Assembly: GCF_021155775.2 (NCBI RefSeq)
Contig: NC_060234.1
Coordinates: forward strand, 24,980,026 to 25,044,025
Origin: Neodiprion pinetum
Lineage: Eukaryota > Arthropoda > Insecta > Hymenoptera > Diprionidae
Length of the DNA stretch: 64,000 bases
Reading direction: 5' to 3'
Of this stretch, positions 40,141-50,011 are shown piece after piece. The translations under genes and the position numbers were made by a program. Positions within the stretch are counted from its first letter, which is position 1, and each line of letters starts with the position of its first letter. The notes under the pieces are model-generated. The model had not been told where the DNA came from. It worked only from the letters and a program-made list of their open reading frames with translations, and ran no database searches.

Positions 40141-40546
40141 ACTTTGGTTTCGAACTTTAATACCATGTATGATGTATGATTTATTCTCTAGCCTTAAGTG
40201 CGTGATGACAAATAATTATAAAGGTTTCCTTCGAAACACATTTCTATGACGGAGATTACGACTATATGTATAGAGCTGATATCTGTTTGGTAGAAATTTA
40301 TTGTGGGATTTGGCCAGTGATTTGCCAGTATCACTAGAAAACAACGATTTTCATTTCACTTAGTTCAATTATTTATTTCATAATTATACCAATTAACTTA
40401 TATTTTATAATAGTACATACTGTGTAAAGCTTGATTAAGATACACCCATAATTTCCATTACAGCTGTGTCAAATCCTCTGAAAAATTCCGCTCAGTAATT
40501 ATTGATAAATAAATATTTTTATTTAGTATGTGCACTTCTGACAAAC

Positions 40547-42030
40547 TTACTTGGATTGGATTTGGTCCCCTGGTACATAGAATGGATTGCACACTGCGTT
40601 CGCGTAAGCAGAGTGTAATTTTCTGAAGATCTAATTGTGGAATAAAAACTTGATTATTTACTTTTGATGAAGGCCAAATATGTATATATACAGAATACAG
40701 ATCAAGTTTGAAATTAAATAATGTAATATAAATTTTTAATCGACTTCATACCATTCGTACTTCATTGTCTCTTAGAGATGCATTTGTCGATTGCAGTACA
40801 ACGATGAATTTGATTTTGGTATTTGTAGCATAACCAAATCTGAAAATCATCGAATTTTTTGCCATATAATTAACTATATTCCCACCATAGGAGAAAAATT
40901 CTCCAGTGTACTTAAAAATCAGTGGCTTAGACGGGACCTTCGAAAAACGAGATGTAAATGAAAAGAACGTTTGGCAAAAGCATTCAATACATTTCAACCA
41001 AAGACAATCGAAATGCCAACTGCAAAATGTACACAAATATTGAGTTGTGCGAATTTCATGGTGAATTACATTTTGTGCTCCTCGGTTGAAAATAGCAATC
41101 CTAAAAAGAGCTCCCTAACATCAGCTGCCATCTTATTTCCAGTGTTTAATTTTTCTTCTATAATATCAATTGATGTGTGCACTTTGTAATGGAATTGTAA
41201 AGCCGCTGTTTCATCAGAGCAGCGAATATACTTCGGAGAATTCTGTAACAAAACTCACAGTGTAATCATTCACAAGTTCACATTTCCCAAAGTCAAACAT
41301 AGAAGCTTATAAAAATCATTAAAGACTTCCCGTAAACCATGTAGCTAGCTTGCGAGTGGGGGGAGAGGGATTTCACGAAAGACTACGTTAGGCTACATGT
41401 GAGTTGGTTTTGTAATTGATGCGGGTTTCAATGAGGTGCCTTTGTATTAGGTACACTTAAAACTCGGCTTGATTATCACGAAAAAGGTGAGAAAAATTCT
41501 TTTTCTAGTAATAATAAATGGCATTCGTGGCTACTTTTGCTATTTGTTCCTCGGGATGTCTTGGTGTAATAAAAATGAAAAAAAAAACACTACTTGTTCA
41601 TCAATATTTTTTAAACCACATGCTTTTGTGGGGTGGGGATATCTGTGAAATATCCACGATCAAATGGTATGGGGCGATGGGGATGAAAAGTGTCCAAAAT
41701 AGAGCTATGTACTTTACGGACAGCCCTTTATTCGTACCTCTGATATGGCTATGATATCATTGAGACAACAGGCTTGGCCAGAGAGACCGAAGACAAGGAA
41801 ATATACATGTAAAGCTACGTTTGGTCAAGGAACAGGGACCGCGAATGTTGTTAAGGACTATATTTGTAAGACTCCATATCCAGCTTTGTAATTCAGTCTT
41901 TATCCAGACTTATATCAGATCCGACAAACTTTGAAAAATTGTTAGTAATCGAAAGTATTTTGACAGATTTTGTAACCTAAAAAAATGATTTACTCACGTC
42001 TTTCCCGATCACTGCGACGCACACAGCCAT
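40547..42030 (-). CDS. TRAPPC2L: Trafficking protein particle complex subunit 2-like
   Basis: A small longin-fold subunit of the TRAPP complexes, which activate Rab GTPases in ER-to-Golgi and Golgi traffic. Four exons (41998-42030, 41070-41242, 40752-40839, 40547-40630) join with consensus splice sites to 125 residues; the human protein has 140. The N-terminus is MAVCVAVIGKD. The body shows YIRCSDE, LQFHYKVHTSIDIIEEK, ELFLGLL, FGYATNTKIKFIVVL and ALRDNEVRM. The C-terminus reads FRKLHSAYANAVCNPFYVPG and ends in GDQIQSK. The residue order matches the family along its whole length. Exon 1 is only 11 codons long and would be missed by ORF-based calling. Confidence 0.96.
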
Positions 42031-43607
42031 CTTAGTGCATCTCAGGGATGTGAGGACATATAACAGTTTTCACCTAATTTGTATACCACAATACTTTTAT
42101 GCGAAATTATCGAAAACACGGTCTTATCATTGTTTTATCAAAGAATATAGTTTTACACAGATACACTTTATAGTCCGAAGTGAGTTCATTACTTGCACAC
42201 ATACTACCAATACTACCAGCAAACAACCGCCTCAACAAAATATCCCTAGAGATTTTGCTTTAAGTTCTACTAACTAATGCACAATTAAGGATTAACTGAC
42301 ACACGTCAGAATTCGACTTCAAAACATCAGTAAGGAATGATTAATGTTCATATTGCGTATGAGAACTTTAGTCTTGACGAATATCAGGGGACTTGATCCA
42401 AGTGATAAATAAATTCGTTTAGACTATTTCAGTGACGGTGACCCCTGATTGACCGTCTTTCCGATCAAATACTATGTTAAATACCTCGTTTGTTGGTCGA
42501 TCGTGGGATGTAATCTTCCTGATCTTCAATAATGAACCGTGTATTTATGAAGAGATTGAACAAGTTTGATCAGCTTGGTTCGTGAAATCAGTGATCACGA
42601 TCGTTTTTTCCATATTTTGTTCACATCTTCTCAGCTGTTCATACTACATTGTTTTAAATGCCTCTTCTGCAAACCTTCGGATCCAATTATTCCAGATAGG
42701 ACCATTTAACACTAGAACTACCAGACCAGTCAAAATGACTGGTTTTATAATTTCATTTTAAAATTCCCACTTCATGTCACATTTTTTCCCCGCAATGATG
42801 TAATGACTTTTACAACGATAACTAAAGGAGTAATATAATGAATTTTATTTTTGTTTTATTAAATTGGTTTTACAATTTCATTTTAAAGTTCCTGCTTTGG
42901 TACATTTTACCTCGGTAGTTCTAGTGTTAAGATTTTTCCAGTTCACTTTTGGCGGATTTAGAAAAATGCTGAAATACATGTATTCAGACTTTATATCGAC
43001 ATAATTTTACGAAAGGAATCCGTTGTGCACAGTCTCGAATCACTGTGAAGAACAGATTAAAAGTTGTCGTCAAAGAACATGAAATTTCGCTGTATTCTCT
43101 TCGTATTTTCTCAGCTGTTGATCCTATGATACTGAACATGAGATTTTTTGAAATTTTTGGGGTTAACTTTATGTACAAGGAGTTGTTTGAATCACAGTTA
43201 CAGTTTAATGTGAAACAAAGATTGATTGTCGGTCATTTGGTAAATTATGACTTTTTAACTTCTCTGTAATTCATTGCACAATTAAACCCTTGTGAATGTA
43301 ATATCAATATTTGAATATCCTCATTGTTATTACTGATAAGACACGTTATACTATGTGGAGCTACATTATTCAATTATCAAACAGAAATCTAAGGCAGATT
43401 ACAAAACAGTTAATACTTGTTGCTCGCAGATAAAATTTGGAATTTTCTTTATTCTATACGCTGCCAACTGCATTAATAATAGAACTAATATATATGAACC
43501 ACAAGATATTATATATACACTATAGAAGACAGGATTGTTACAATTGTCAGTCCTTATCAATCGTACTCGACAGCTAGCTAGGTTATTTGATAAAGTCTAA
43601 ACTATTT
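42031..43607. other. Intergenic region between TRAPPC2L and ETFRF1
   Basis: Contains the TRAPPC2L promoter at the left and the MITE at 42706-42930. A minus-strand AATAAA at 43448-43453 could serve ETFRF1. Other open frames (42035-42277, 43045-43269) are AT-rich and resemble nothing. Confidence 0.45.
42706..42930. mobile_element. piggyBac-type nonautonomous element (MITE), 225 bp
   Basis: The ends are perfect inverted repeats: CACTAGAACTACC at 42710-42722 and its exact complement at 42914-42926. They are bounded on both sides by TTAA (42706-42709 and 42927-42930), the target site duplicated by piggyBac transposases. No transposase is encoded. Inside are two direct copies of a segment beginning GGTTTTA(T/C)AATTTCATTTT, at about 42742 and 42866. 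The intact ends suggest a fairly young insertion that was mobilised by a transposase encoded elsewhere. Confidence 0.85.
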
Positions 43608-43972
43608 TTAACTGTAATATCTTTTCTTTAGGGTTCGATATTTCCGAAGCATATAAAGAGCCTCCAATTCTTTAATCACGTACTGTCCATGCTCCAACAT
43701 TTTTTCAATTTTTTGTGGATCATTTTCATCTTTGTTTTTCGTAAATATCTTTTTTAGGTTTGTACGAAAGTAAGTGTATCCCTTTGGATAATCTTTCCCC
43801 AAGTGCAGCAGCTAAAACAATATACATAGGTTGAATAGTACAATTTAGAATAAGAGAACGTAATATACACGATTAAGCTATGATTGATGGAAGAATAAGA
43901 TGAAATAAAAAAACACGTCATATTGATACGCACCGTTTTGTACAACTCGATTACTTTTGTTCGCTGCGCCAT
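43608..43972 (-). CDS. ETFRF1: Electron transfer flavoprotein regulatory factor 1 (LYRM5)
   Basis: A mitochondrial matrix protein of the LYR family. The human protein binds electron transfer flavoprotein and promotes loss of its FAD, restraining fatty-acid and amino-acid oxidation. Two exons (43934-43972, 43608-43811) join in phase 0 to 80 residues; human ETFRF1 is about 90. The LYR-type motif appears as ELYK near the N-terminus, followed by LLHLGKDYPKG, a Lys-rich helix (LKKIFTKNKDE) and the family C-terminus ELEALYMLRKYRTLKKRYYS. Exon 1 supplies only 13 codons. Confidence 0.95.
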
Positions 43973-44247
43973 TATTCACAACTTGTTTTTAAACATTGTC
44001 TGTAGGATTTGTATCAATAATACCTCTGGACTGCTCCCAACTAGGCTTTACAACGTACCTCCACGCTTGATTTTCTACTACTGCGCGACAATTCAACCTA
44101 CTGATCTTGGGTTCAGAGTGTTCAGAGTGCAACTGTTTCGACAAAGCTCGGAGGTTCTCGGATTTGTTCGGATATTTGGAGTCGGCGACACTAGTGAAAA
44201 TTGGACAACTGGGATGCCTTCCGAAATACACTTATCACGCCAACTTT

Positions 44248-44363
44248 GGGCGTGTTCGGAAATTGACAAAGTACTGTCAGTACTGAAAATGGTATAGTCC
44301 AAGTTACGTATACTGTAGATTTTCAGTACTGACAGTACTTTCAGTCAATTTCCGAACACGCCC
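44248..44363. mobile_element. Palindromic MITE-like element
   Basis: Left arm 44248-44290 begins GGGCGTGTTCGGAAATTGAC and reads into CAGTACTGAAAAT. The right arm 44319-44363 is nearly its reverse complement (one extra TTC-type insertion), with a loop of about 28 bases. Both arms end in GGGCG/CGCCC and are flanked by TTT on each side, compatible with a 3-bp target duplication. It is either a small foldback/MITE element or the left terminus of the larger transposon that follows. Confidence 0.7.
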
Positions 44364-44947
44364 TTTGTATCACGCAGTAAGCTGCTAGACCCCCCAGTGT
44401 ATGTGTAGACCAGGCAATGATCGCCTATCGTTTTTATTTCGAGTTGCCAGTCGCAGCAAAAGTCAACTGGCGCAGCCATCTTTCACATACACGTGGTTGG
44501 CCGATACGTTTCGTCACTTTTAACGCGCTCATGTCGGCAAATTTAAAGACAAATGCAACTGCTACTTGGCAAATTTAACTATGTATTATGTTAAAAAGAT
44601 TCGCGTCTAGAAATAACAATATATTGGAAACTAGAAATTCAATACTAAACATGGGAGAAAATAAATTATCAATAGTCTTCAGTCAACGTTCCAGTCCTGA
44701 GGAGGTCAATGAACATGAATGATTTTTCGCAGTAAATTTTTAAGTGTGAAAATGTAGATTTATAATAAATCATAATTACTGAAAACAAACAATTATGATT
44801 GTACAGTTGAAATGAGAATAGTTGATTATTCACATTTTCTTTGAAGTATTATAAAACGCTATCAGTATGAGATGTAATTATTGTGAATAGGAAAATAAGA
44901 AAATGGGGAAGCTTTAGTTGTAAGCAAGAAATTGTATTTCTAATGGT

Positions 44948-47473
44948 GTCGAGTAAATCTAATTCTCCTAGCGCATTCCTAAGCAATTTTAGAACATGAT
45001 AGCCATCGCAAATAACAGAAACTTTTTCTCCGTAATGTACTGAGACCATGATTGCGTAATACCCAAAGATGCACCTAAATTTTTGCACGTATTAATACTC
45101 GAGTGTAACCCATTGAGCGTTAAACTTGTAATTATAATTCCAGTATTATCAGGAGGTAATAAAGTTTCTTTCACAATTTCAGTTTTTTTTCCCCAGTCTG
45201 AGAATTCACAAAATAATAGAAAACTGGAAACTTCCAACTTCCATTTTCACAGACAACTATCAAAACTAAAACATTGCTGCGTCTGGTAGATCCTTTTCTT
45301 CAATACCTTTATCTATATCAATGAAACCATATTCTTTATCATCCATCATTTCAATGCCTTTCTTCACTTTCATTTCATCCATCACAAGATTTCCCAAAAC
45401 AACTTCATTGCGATTCAGTGCTGTTTCCCTTTCGACTTTTCTTGCAACAGCACTAAGACAGACCCCGTTAATTATGGTTGAAAAGAGGATTTCAACTATG
45501 CACTTAAATGTCTTCAAACTCATTCGATGTAATTAAAAATTATTAAACGGACTATATCTCATAAGGTGATTTGTTTGAAAAATATGTATGTTCATGTAGT
45601 GTTCACCGACCGTAGTAACATAGTGTGTGAGACTGTGGAACAGGGGGACCTGAGTTCAAATCCTTAGCCTGTCAAGGAGGATCTGAGCGGCAGCTTGCAA
45701 AAATTTTATGACGTTGCTCAGGCACTAAATTGGCAGGTTCAGGTTCGAACTCAGTCCTGCTATATGTGGGCAAGGTTTTCTGCAATTTCCCTTGTCCCTT
45801 GTGAAAATGCGGGTGTTTCTATTGAACATCTTAAGATGGCTGCAGCCGCATAATGATGGTCACTAATCCATCCTTTCCCTTGCTTCGCACAAGTCTACTG
45901 ACTTCTGGGGACATACTCTACCAGGTATGGGGGGAAATGGTAACGATTATTATTATTAATATTATACAAAAAATGTTGAATTATTAAAATAAAACCAATA
46001 TGTATACAATATTCGAACTCAAGGTTAGAAATGAAGAGTGATTACATGATCATAACTTCTGTTGACTTACAGAGTTTCTGTAAGAAAAATATATAGAATA
46101 ATGTACACTTTGAAAGTAGACATAGTTTTTAAATGGTTAAAATCCACGTATATCACAGACATTTTTCATGTCTCGTTACTTTTCAAGTACAAAAATTCAA
46201 ATACTTACTTTGAAAATATCCAACACTTTGTGTGTTATATGCTTCTTGTTAGTCATACTTTTGAGCAAATTATTTATATTTTTTTCCTCTTACCATAACG
46301 AGCATTTTTCATTCTCAGATTCTTATTCTTCTTGCGTAATTGTCTTATCTCTGATTGAGCTTTTAATACCAGTTGTTGCAGAAGAAAATTATTCGAAGAA
46401 TTTATCCCATCAAGATCAATGTTAGCTACTGACTTTTTTAGTATAGCATTTGCAATGAGAGTCGCGTCATTTCTGAAATGGCGAGTAGTTTTTATGTAAA
46501 AAATGTATATCAACCAAATCCATGTTAATTCTATCCAGATATTAAGTTGGAATGTCAAGAATCTTGAAGATCTTTTTTTGTAAGCCAAGAAACACTATCC
46601 TACAAACATCTGCTAATCGACTATTAAATCAGTTCACTGACCTTCCAATGATGAATGAGTCACATTCATATTGTGTGCATTTTGTACATGTTGACAATGG
46701 CTCAGTTTGTACACTCACATTTTCATTGATACTGGAACTGAAAATAATTTAGATCATCTGTGTACTTTTATGCATTGTATAAAACACCATAATAATTACA
46801 AAAAATTTTACACATACTTCATACAATTCATAGCCCGTGGACATTCATTGCCACTCTCATTATCTCCTGCATTGGTTGGTTCTTGTTCCTCATCATCATT
46901 AATTGGACTAACTGGATTATATGGAGATGAGCTATGCAAATTATCACTCCTATTCATTGAGCTGTCGAGTATATCATTTTGCTGTTCTGTTTGATAGTTT
47001 TGATGGATTGGTAGATTTCTAAAAAAATGTCTTCCATTTACAATTCATTTTTTTATCAATATTTCTTTGTATTGATAGAAAGTATGTAATCACTTACCTT
47101 CCACGATTCTTCGCTATGCCAAATATAGTCGGATAATGATCTTTCTTTATTCTTTTCAGTTTGCCTAAACCACTATAATAGAAAGCTTCTGGTTCAAAGT
47201 GCAAACTACAAACATCCATAAATTTCTTTGGTTCTAATTTTGTATTCTCAGCATTGTTTATACTTTCTAACCATTTACTTTGAATACCCTGATCTTTAGG
47301 CAATCTGCAATAAATTTCAGAGGAGTTTAATTTTTCTACAGTATGAATTAACCTCAATCTGTCACCATTCTAAATATAATTGTTTGTCGTAGTTACTTAT
47401 GAAAACTAACTGCGACTGCTTCTGGATCATCACCTTGCAATTTACAGCTACGAACACAACATTTACGTGGCAT
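44948..47473 (-). pseudogene. THAP-domain P-element-type transposase, broken
   Basis: The N-terminal part is intact in four exons (47397-47473, 47098-47304, 46818-47018, 46294-46472). It has a THAP C2CH zinc finger (MPRKCCVRSC, SFHKLPKDQ, KWLES, VCSLHF, closing HYPTIF), an acidic Asn/Ser-rich linker and a Lys-rich coiled coil (QLRKKNKNLRMKNARY). Downstream, pieces of the P-type RNase H transposase domain follow: VMDEM near 45392 (with the expected first catalytic Asp), WKFPVFYYF near 45220, TLLPPDN...LNGLHSS near 45110-45160 and CDGYHVLKLLRNALGE near 45000. They lie in different frames separated by stops, at least three breaks. The segment between the coiled coil and VMDEM is missing or interrupted by the SINE, and the C-terminal third is absent. 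The intact THAP part could still be translated; I see no proof of domestication. Confidence 0.75.
45609..45964 (+). mobile_element. tRNA-derived SINE-like insertion
   Basis: The 5' part has a plausible pol III internal promoter: an A-box-like TAGTAACATAGTG at 45613-45625 and a B-box-like AGTTCAAATCC at 45653-45663, about 28 bases between them. A non-tRNA body of about 280 bases follows, and the element ends in an (ATT)n tail (45945-45964). It sits within the transposase pseudogene, so it inserted after the transposon. No clear target duplication was found. Confidence 0.55.
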
Positions 47474-48072
47474 TGTTAATAAATTTCTATTTACACGAAT
47501 GCCAAAGATTCAAACACAACCGGTAATTTACGTTTGAAAACAATCTGTGATTCGGTACGAAAGGGGATCAGCCAATCAAATGCAGAGTGAGAGAGAGGTA
47601 GTATTTAGTGTGTAATATATCTCGCTCTCTCATCACTTCGGCAACAATTTTGGCGTGGTCGACAGCATGGGTAGCTCCTCCAGTAGTACATATGCTCTAG
47701 GGATCCACTATTCCGTACAAATATGACAGATGGAATTAGCGGAACGCAGATTTTATTTTCCGTCCATTCCGTTCCGTCATTCCGGATTGCGGCATTCGGT
47801 CCTACATGGGACGGCACCATCGCGTCCAGTCCCAAACCGCAGTCGCAGTCAATGACGTCACGGGTTTCATGACGTCACTGACGGGCGGTAGTAAGCTGTC
47901 GGACGATTTGGGAACGCGGTTTTCAGTGCTTGCAGTACTGGAAGTATATTTCCGAACGCACCGTTGGTCGAATTACGCGAATCCTTTTGACATTTCTAGC
48001 AGAAAGGCGTAGTATTTTCGACAGACGAAATTTCCTAAAGTTTAGCTGTTTCACGTATATTTCGTTTAGAAG
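47474..48072. other. Region between transposase start and Chmp5 start
   Basis: Contains GA/CT-rich stretches (47590-47630), two TGACGTCA-type CRE-like sites at about 47854-47878 and the right transposon border near 47962. It must contain the Chmp5 promoter, so the transposon end and the Chmp5 promoter overlap or adjoin. Confidence 0.4.
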
Positions 48073-49598
48073 ATGAACAGATTATTCGGACGGGCTAAGC
48101 CCAAAGAACCGCCAGCAAGTATAACCGACTGCATCGCCGGGGTAAGAAACAGAAATTCTTAATTTATAGATCCGGATGCATGTAGGTTATATTCGACCTT
48201 GTACTGAATCATCAAATAACTATGGAATTGCAGAAAATGGATGGCTTATTTACTATTCAAAGGATTGTTTTTGTTTAGTTACATGCGTTGTTATGTTTTC
48301 TATACATGTATTATACCTATGTTTGTCAATCTTGGCCTATTTTTTATACTGGTTCATTATTTACAAACCCAATTTCGCGTTTACAATTTTGCAAACATAT
48401 CAGATTGGATTCATTACTTGTACTGTAGATATGTCTGAATTGAATTATTTAGCCGAAAATTTGTTCTGGAATGGGTTCCTGAAACTTGAAAAGAATTTGA
48501 AACACTGTTTTTTAATGACTTCGATCTCTTCTGCTGAAAAATTTGTTGGAAATTACAGAGTGCCTGCTGAAAGTAGATAGTCTAGTCTTTGAATCGGTTT
48601 CAAAGATTTGTAAGGATTGTAAGATTTATGATTAAAAACAGGTGGACAGCAGAGCTGATTCAGCAGAAAAAAAAATAGCACGCTTAGATGCAGAATTAAA
48701 GAAGTATAAAGATCAGATGGCAAAGATGAGAGAAGGGCCGGCTAAAAATGCCGTGAAAGCAAAAGCCCTGAGAGTTTTGAAACAGCGTAAAATGTATGAA
48801 TCCCAAGTAGATAATCTGAGACAGCAGGCATTTAACATGGAACAGGCCAATTATGCCACTCAAACTCTTAAAGACACACAATCAACTGTCGTAGCTATGA
48901 AACAAGGCGTTAAACAAATGCAGAAGGAGTTCAAACACATCAATATAGATGATATCGAGGTATTTAACACGTCTTTCTTTACCTTGTTAAATTCAGCATT
49001 CTATAATAATCATTTTTATACTTCCTTTCATTGTAATTACTTTATTCTAATAAGTGATTTCCATTCTATAAAACTACATGACCCCCTTATGCTGGATACA
49101 TCTTGGCAGTGTTTTTGATACTTCTCATATCTTCATAATCAAACTTGAAATCTGACATTTCATTTGTACTCACTTGTTTTAAAGTTTTTAACTGCAATGT
49201 CATCGTTTCCGAAAAGACGAAATTGCTATGACAAATTCACAGGACATGCAAGATGACCTGGCTGATATGCTATCACAAGCCGATGAAGTCCACGAGGCGA
49301 TGGGCCGAAGTTATGGAATGCCAGAAATTGACGATGATGAATTAGCAGCTGAATTGGATGCTCTTGGTGATGAAATAGCCTTGGATGATGATACATCGTA
49401 CCTGGATGACGCTATTAAAGCACCTAATGCTCCCATCAAGGAACCTGGAACAGACTCTGTCAGAAACAAAGTATGTGAAGCATTCTTCAAATTCAATATC
49501 ATATTATTATCAACCGAGTATTCAAATCCATTGTTTCTATTTTGTAGGATGGAGTTCTTGTGGATGAGTTTGGGCTCCCTCAGATTCCAGCTAGCTAA
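48073..49598 (+). CDS. Chmp5: Charged multivesicular body protein 5 (ESCRT-III)
   Basis: Chmp5 (yeast Vps60) is an ESCRT-III subunit that binds LIP5/Vta1 and regulates Vps4 in multivesicular body formation and membrane scission. Four exons (48073-48141, 48642-48959, 49243-49470, 49548-49598), all phase 0, give 221 residues; human CHMP5 has 219. The basic N-terminal helix starts MNRLFGRAKPKEPP. The Snf7 core shows VDSRADSAEKKIARLDAEL, KMREGPAKNAVKAKALRVL and NMEQANYATQTLKDTQ. The acidic C-terminal half (SYGMPEIDDDELAAELDALG) closes with the family terminus DGVLVDEFGLPQIPAS. Confidence 0.98.
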
Positions 49599-49837
49599 GT
49601 TTATGCCAAACGTTGAGATTCACAGTAATACATACTTAAGCTAATCATTCTTACAGGAGCACTTGCAGGCACAGCACGCTGATCCATTTGGGTTTAGGGT
49701 ATAAAAAGTTGCAAAAAACAGTCTTCAAGAATTTTGCTAAGAAAATACAACTGTTTACTGTTAGTATTTGTATCTCTTAACGCATGCAGTATCTTTGCCT
49801 GTGCAATTTCTGTCCTCTTAACATGAAAAATTAATTT

Positions 49838-49843
49838 TTTATT
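49838..49843 (-). terminator. Candidate poly(A) signal of epsilon-tubulin
   Basis: AATAAA on the minus strand about 170 bases past the epsilon-tubulin stop. Confidence 0.45.
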
Positions 49844-49904
49844 TCTGTATAGAATTAATTTAACTGTATCATAATCCACGTGTAAACAAGAAAATATAAC
49901 AGCT

Positions 49905-49910
49905 AATAAA
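49905..49910 (+). terminator. Candidate poly(A) signal of Chmp5
   Basis: AATAAA on the plus strand about 307 bases past the Chmp5 stop. Used together with the minus-strand signal at 49838, it would make the two 3' UTRs overlap. Confidence 0.45.
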
Positions 49911-50011
49911 ATGCTTGTATCTGCCGATATGGTTGTTCCAGATCAATTGGAAATTCCATTTGGCGAATTGAACAAAATTACGTTTATGTTATTACTATCA
50001 CCTGCATCTGT

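Larger units (their letters stand above)
39127..40546. other. Noncoding region between the peptide gene and TRAPPC2L
   Basis: Holds the peptide gene 3' UTR on the left and the TRAPPC2L 3' UTR on the right; a minus-strand AATAAA at 40518-40523 lies just past the TRAPPC2L stop. In between are a GCTCGCT repeat at about 39299-39320, a GGGGAGACTGGGGCAC motif near 39397 of the kind often seen at insect repeat ends, and the GC-rich repeat at 39845. No coding exon is seen. Confidence 0.45.
44248..47962. mobile_element. Decayed P-element-type (THAP transposase) DNA transposon
   Basis: The segment encloses a THAP/P-type transposase pseudogene on the minus strand. Its outer ends are related in inverted orientation. 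The left end carries GTTCGGAAAT, then CAGTACTGAAAA; the right end (47921-47962, read inward on the minus strand) carries GGTGCGTTCGGAAATA, then CAGTACTG and CACTGAAAA. About 43 bases can be aligned with small gaps. No 8-bp target duplication is evident at these borders; similarity may extend outward by CCAAC/GTTGG (44240-44244 and 47963-47967). The right border lies about 110 bases before the Chmp5 start codon. Boundaries are therefore provisional. Confidence 0.55.

Noticed and set aside
45640..45670. A tRNA gene, because of the B-box-like motif
   Set aside because: The flanking bases do not pair into a cloverleaf acceptor stem, and the sequence continues into a SINE-like body with an (ATT)n tail.
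44248..47962. 8-bp target duplication of a typical P element
   Set aside because: The 8 bases outside each proposed border do not match; only short inverted CCAAC/GTTGG similarity was seen, so the exact ends stay open.
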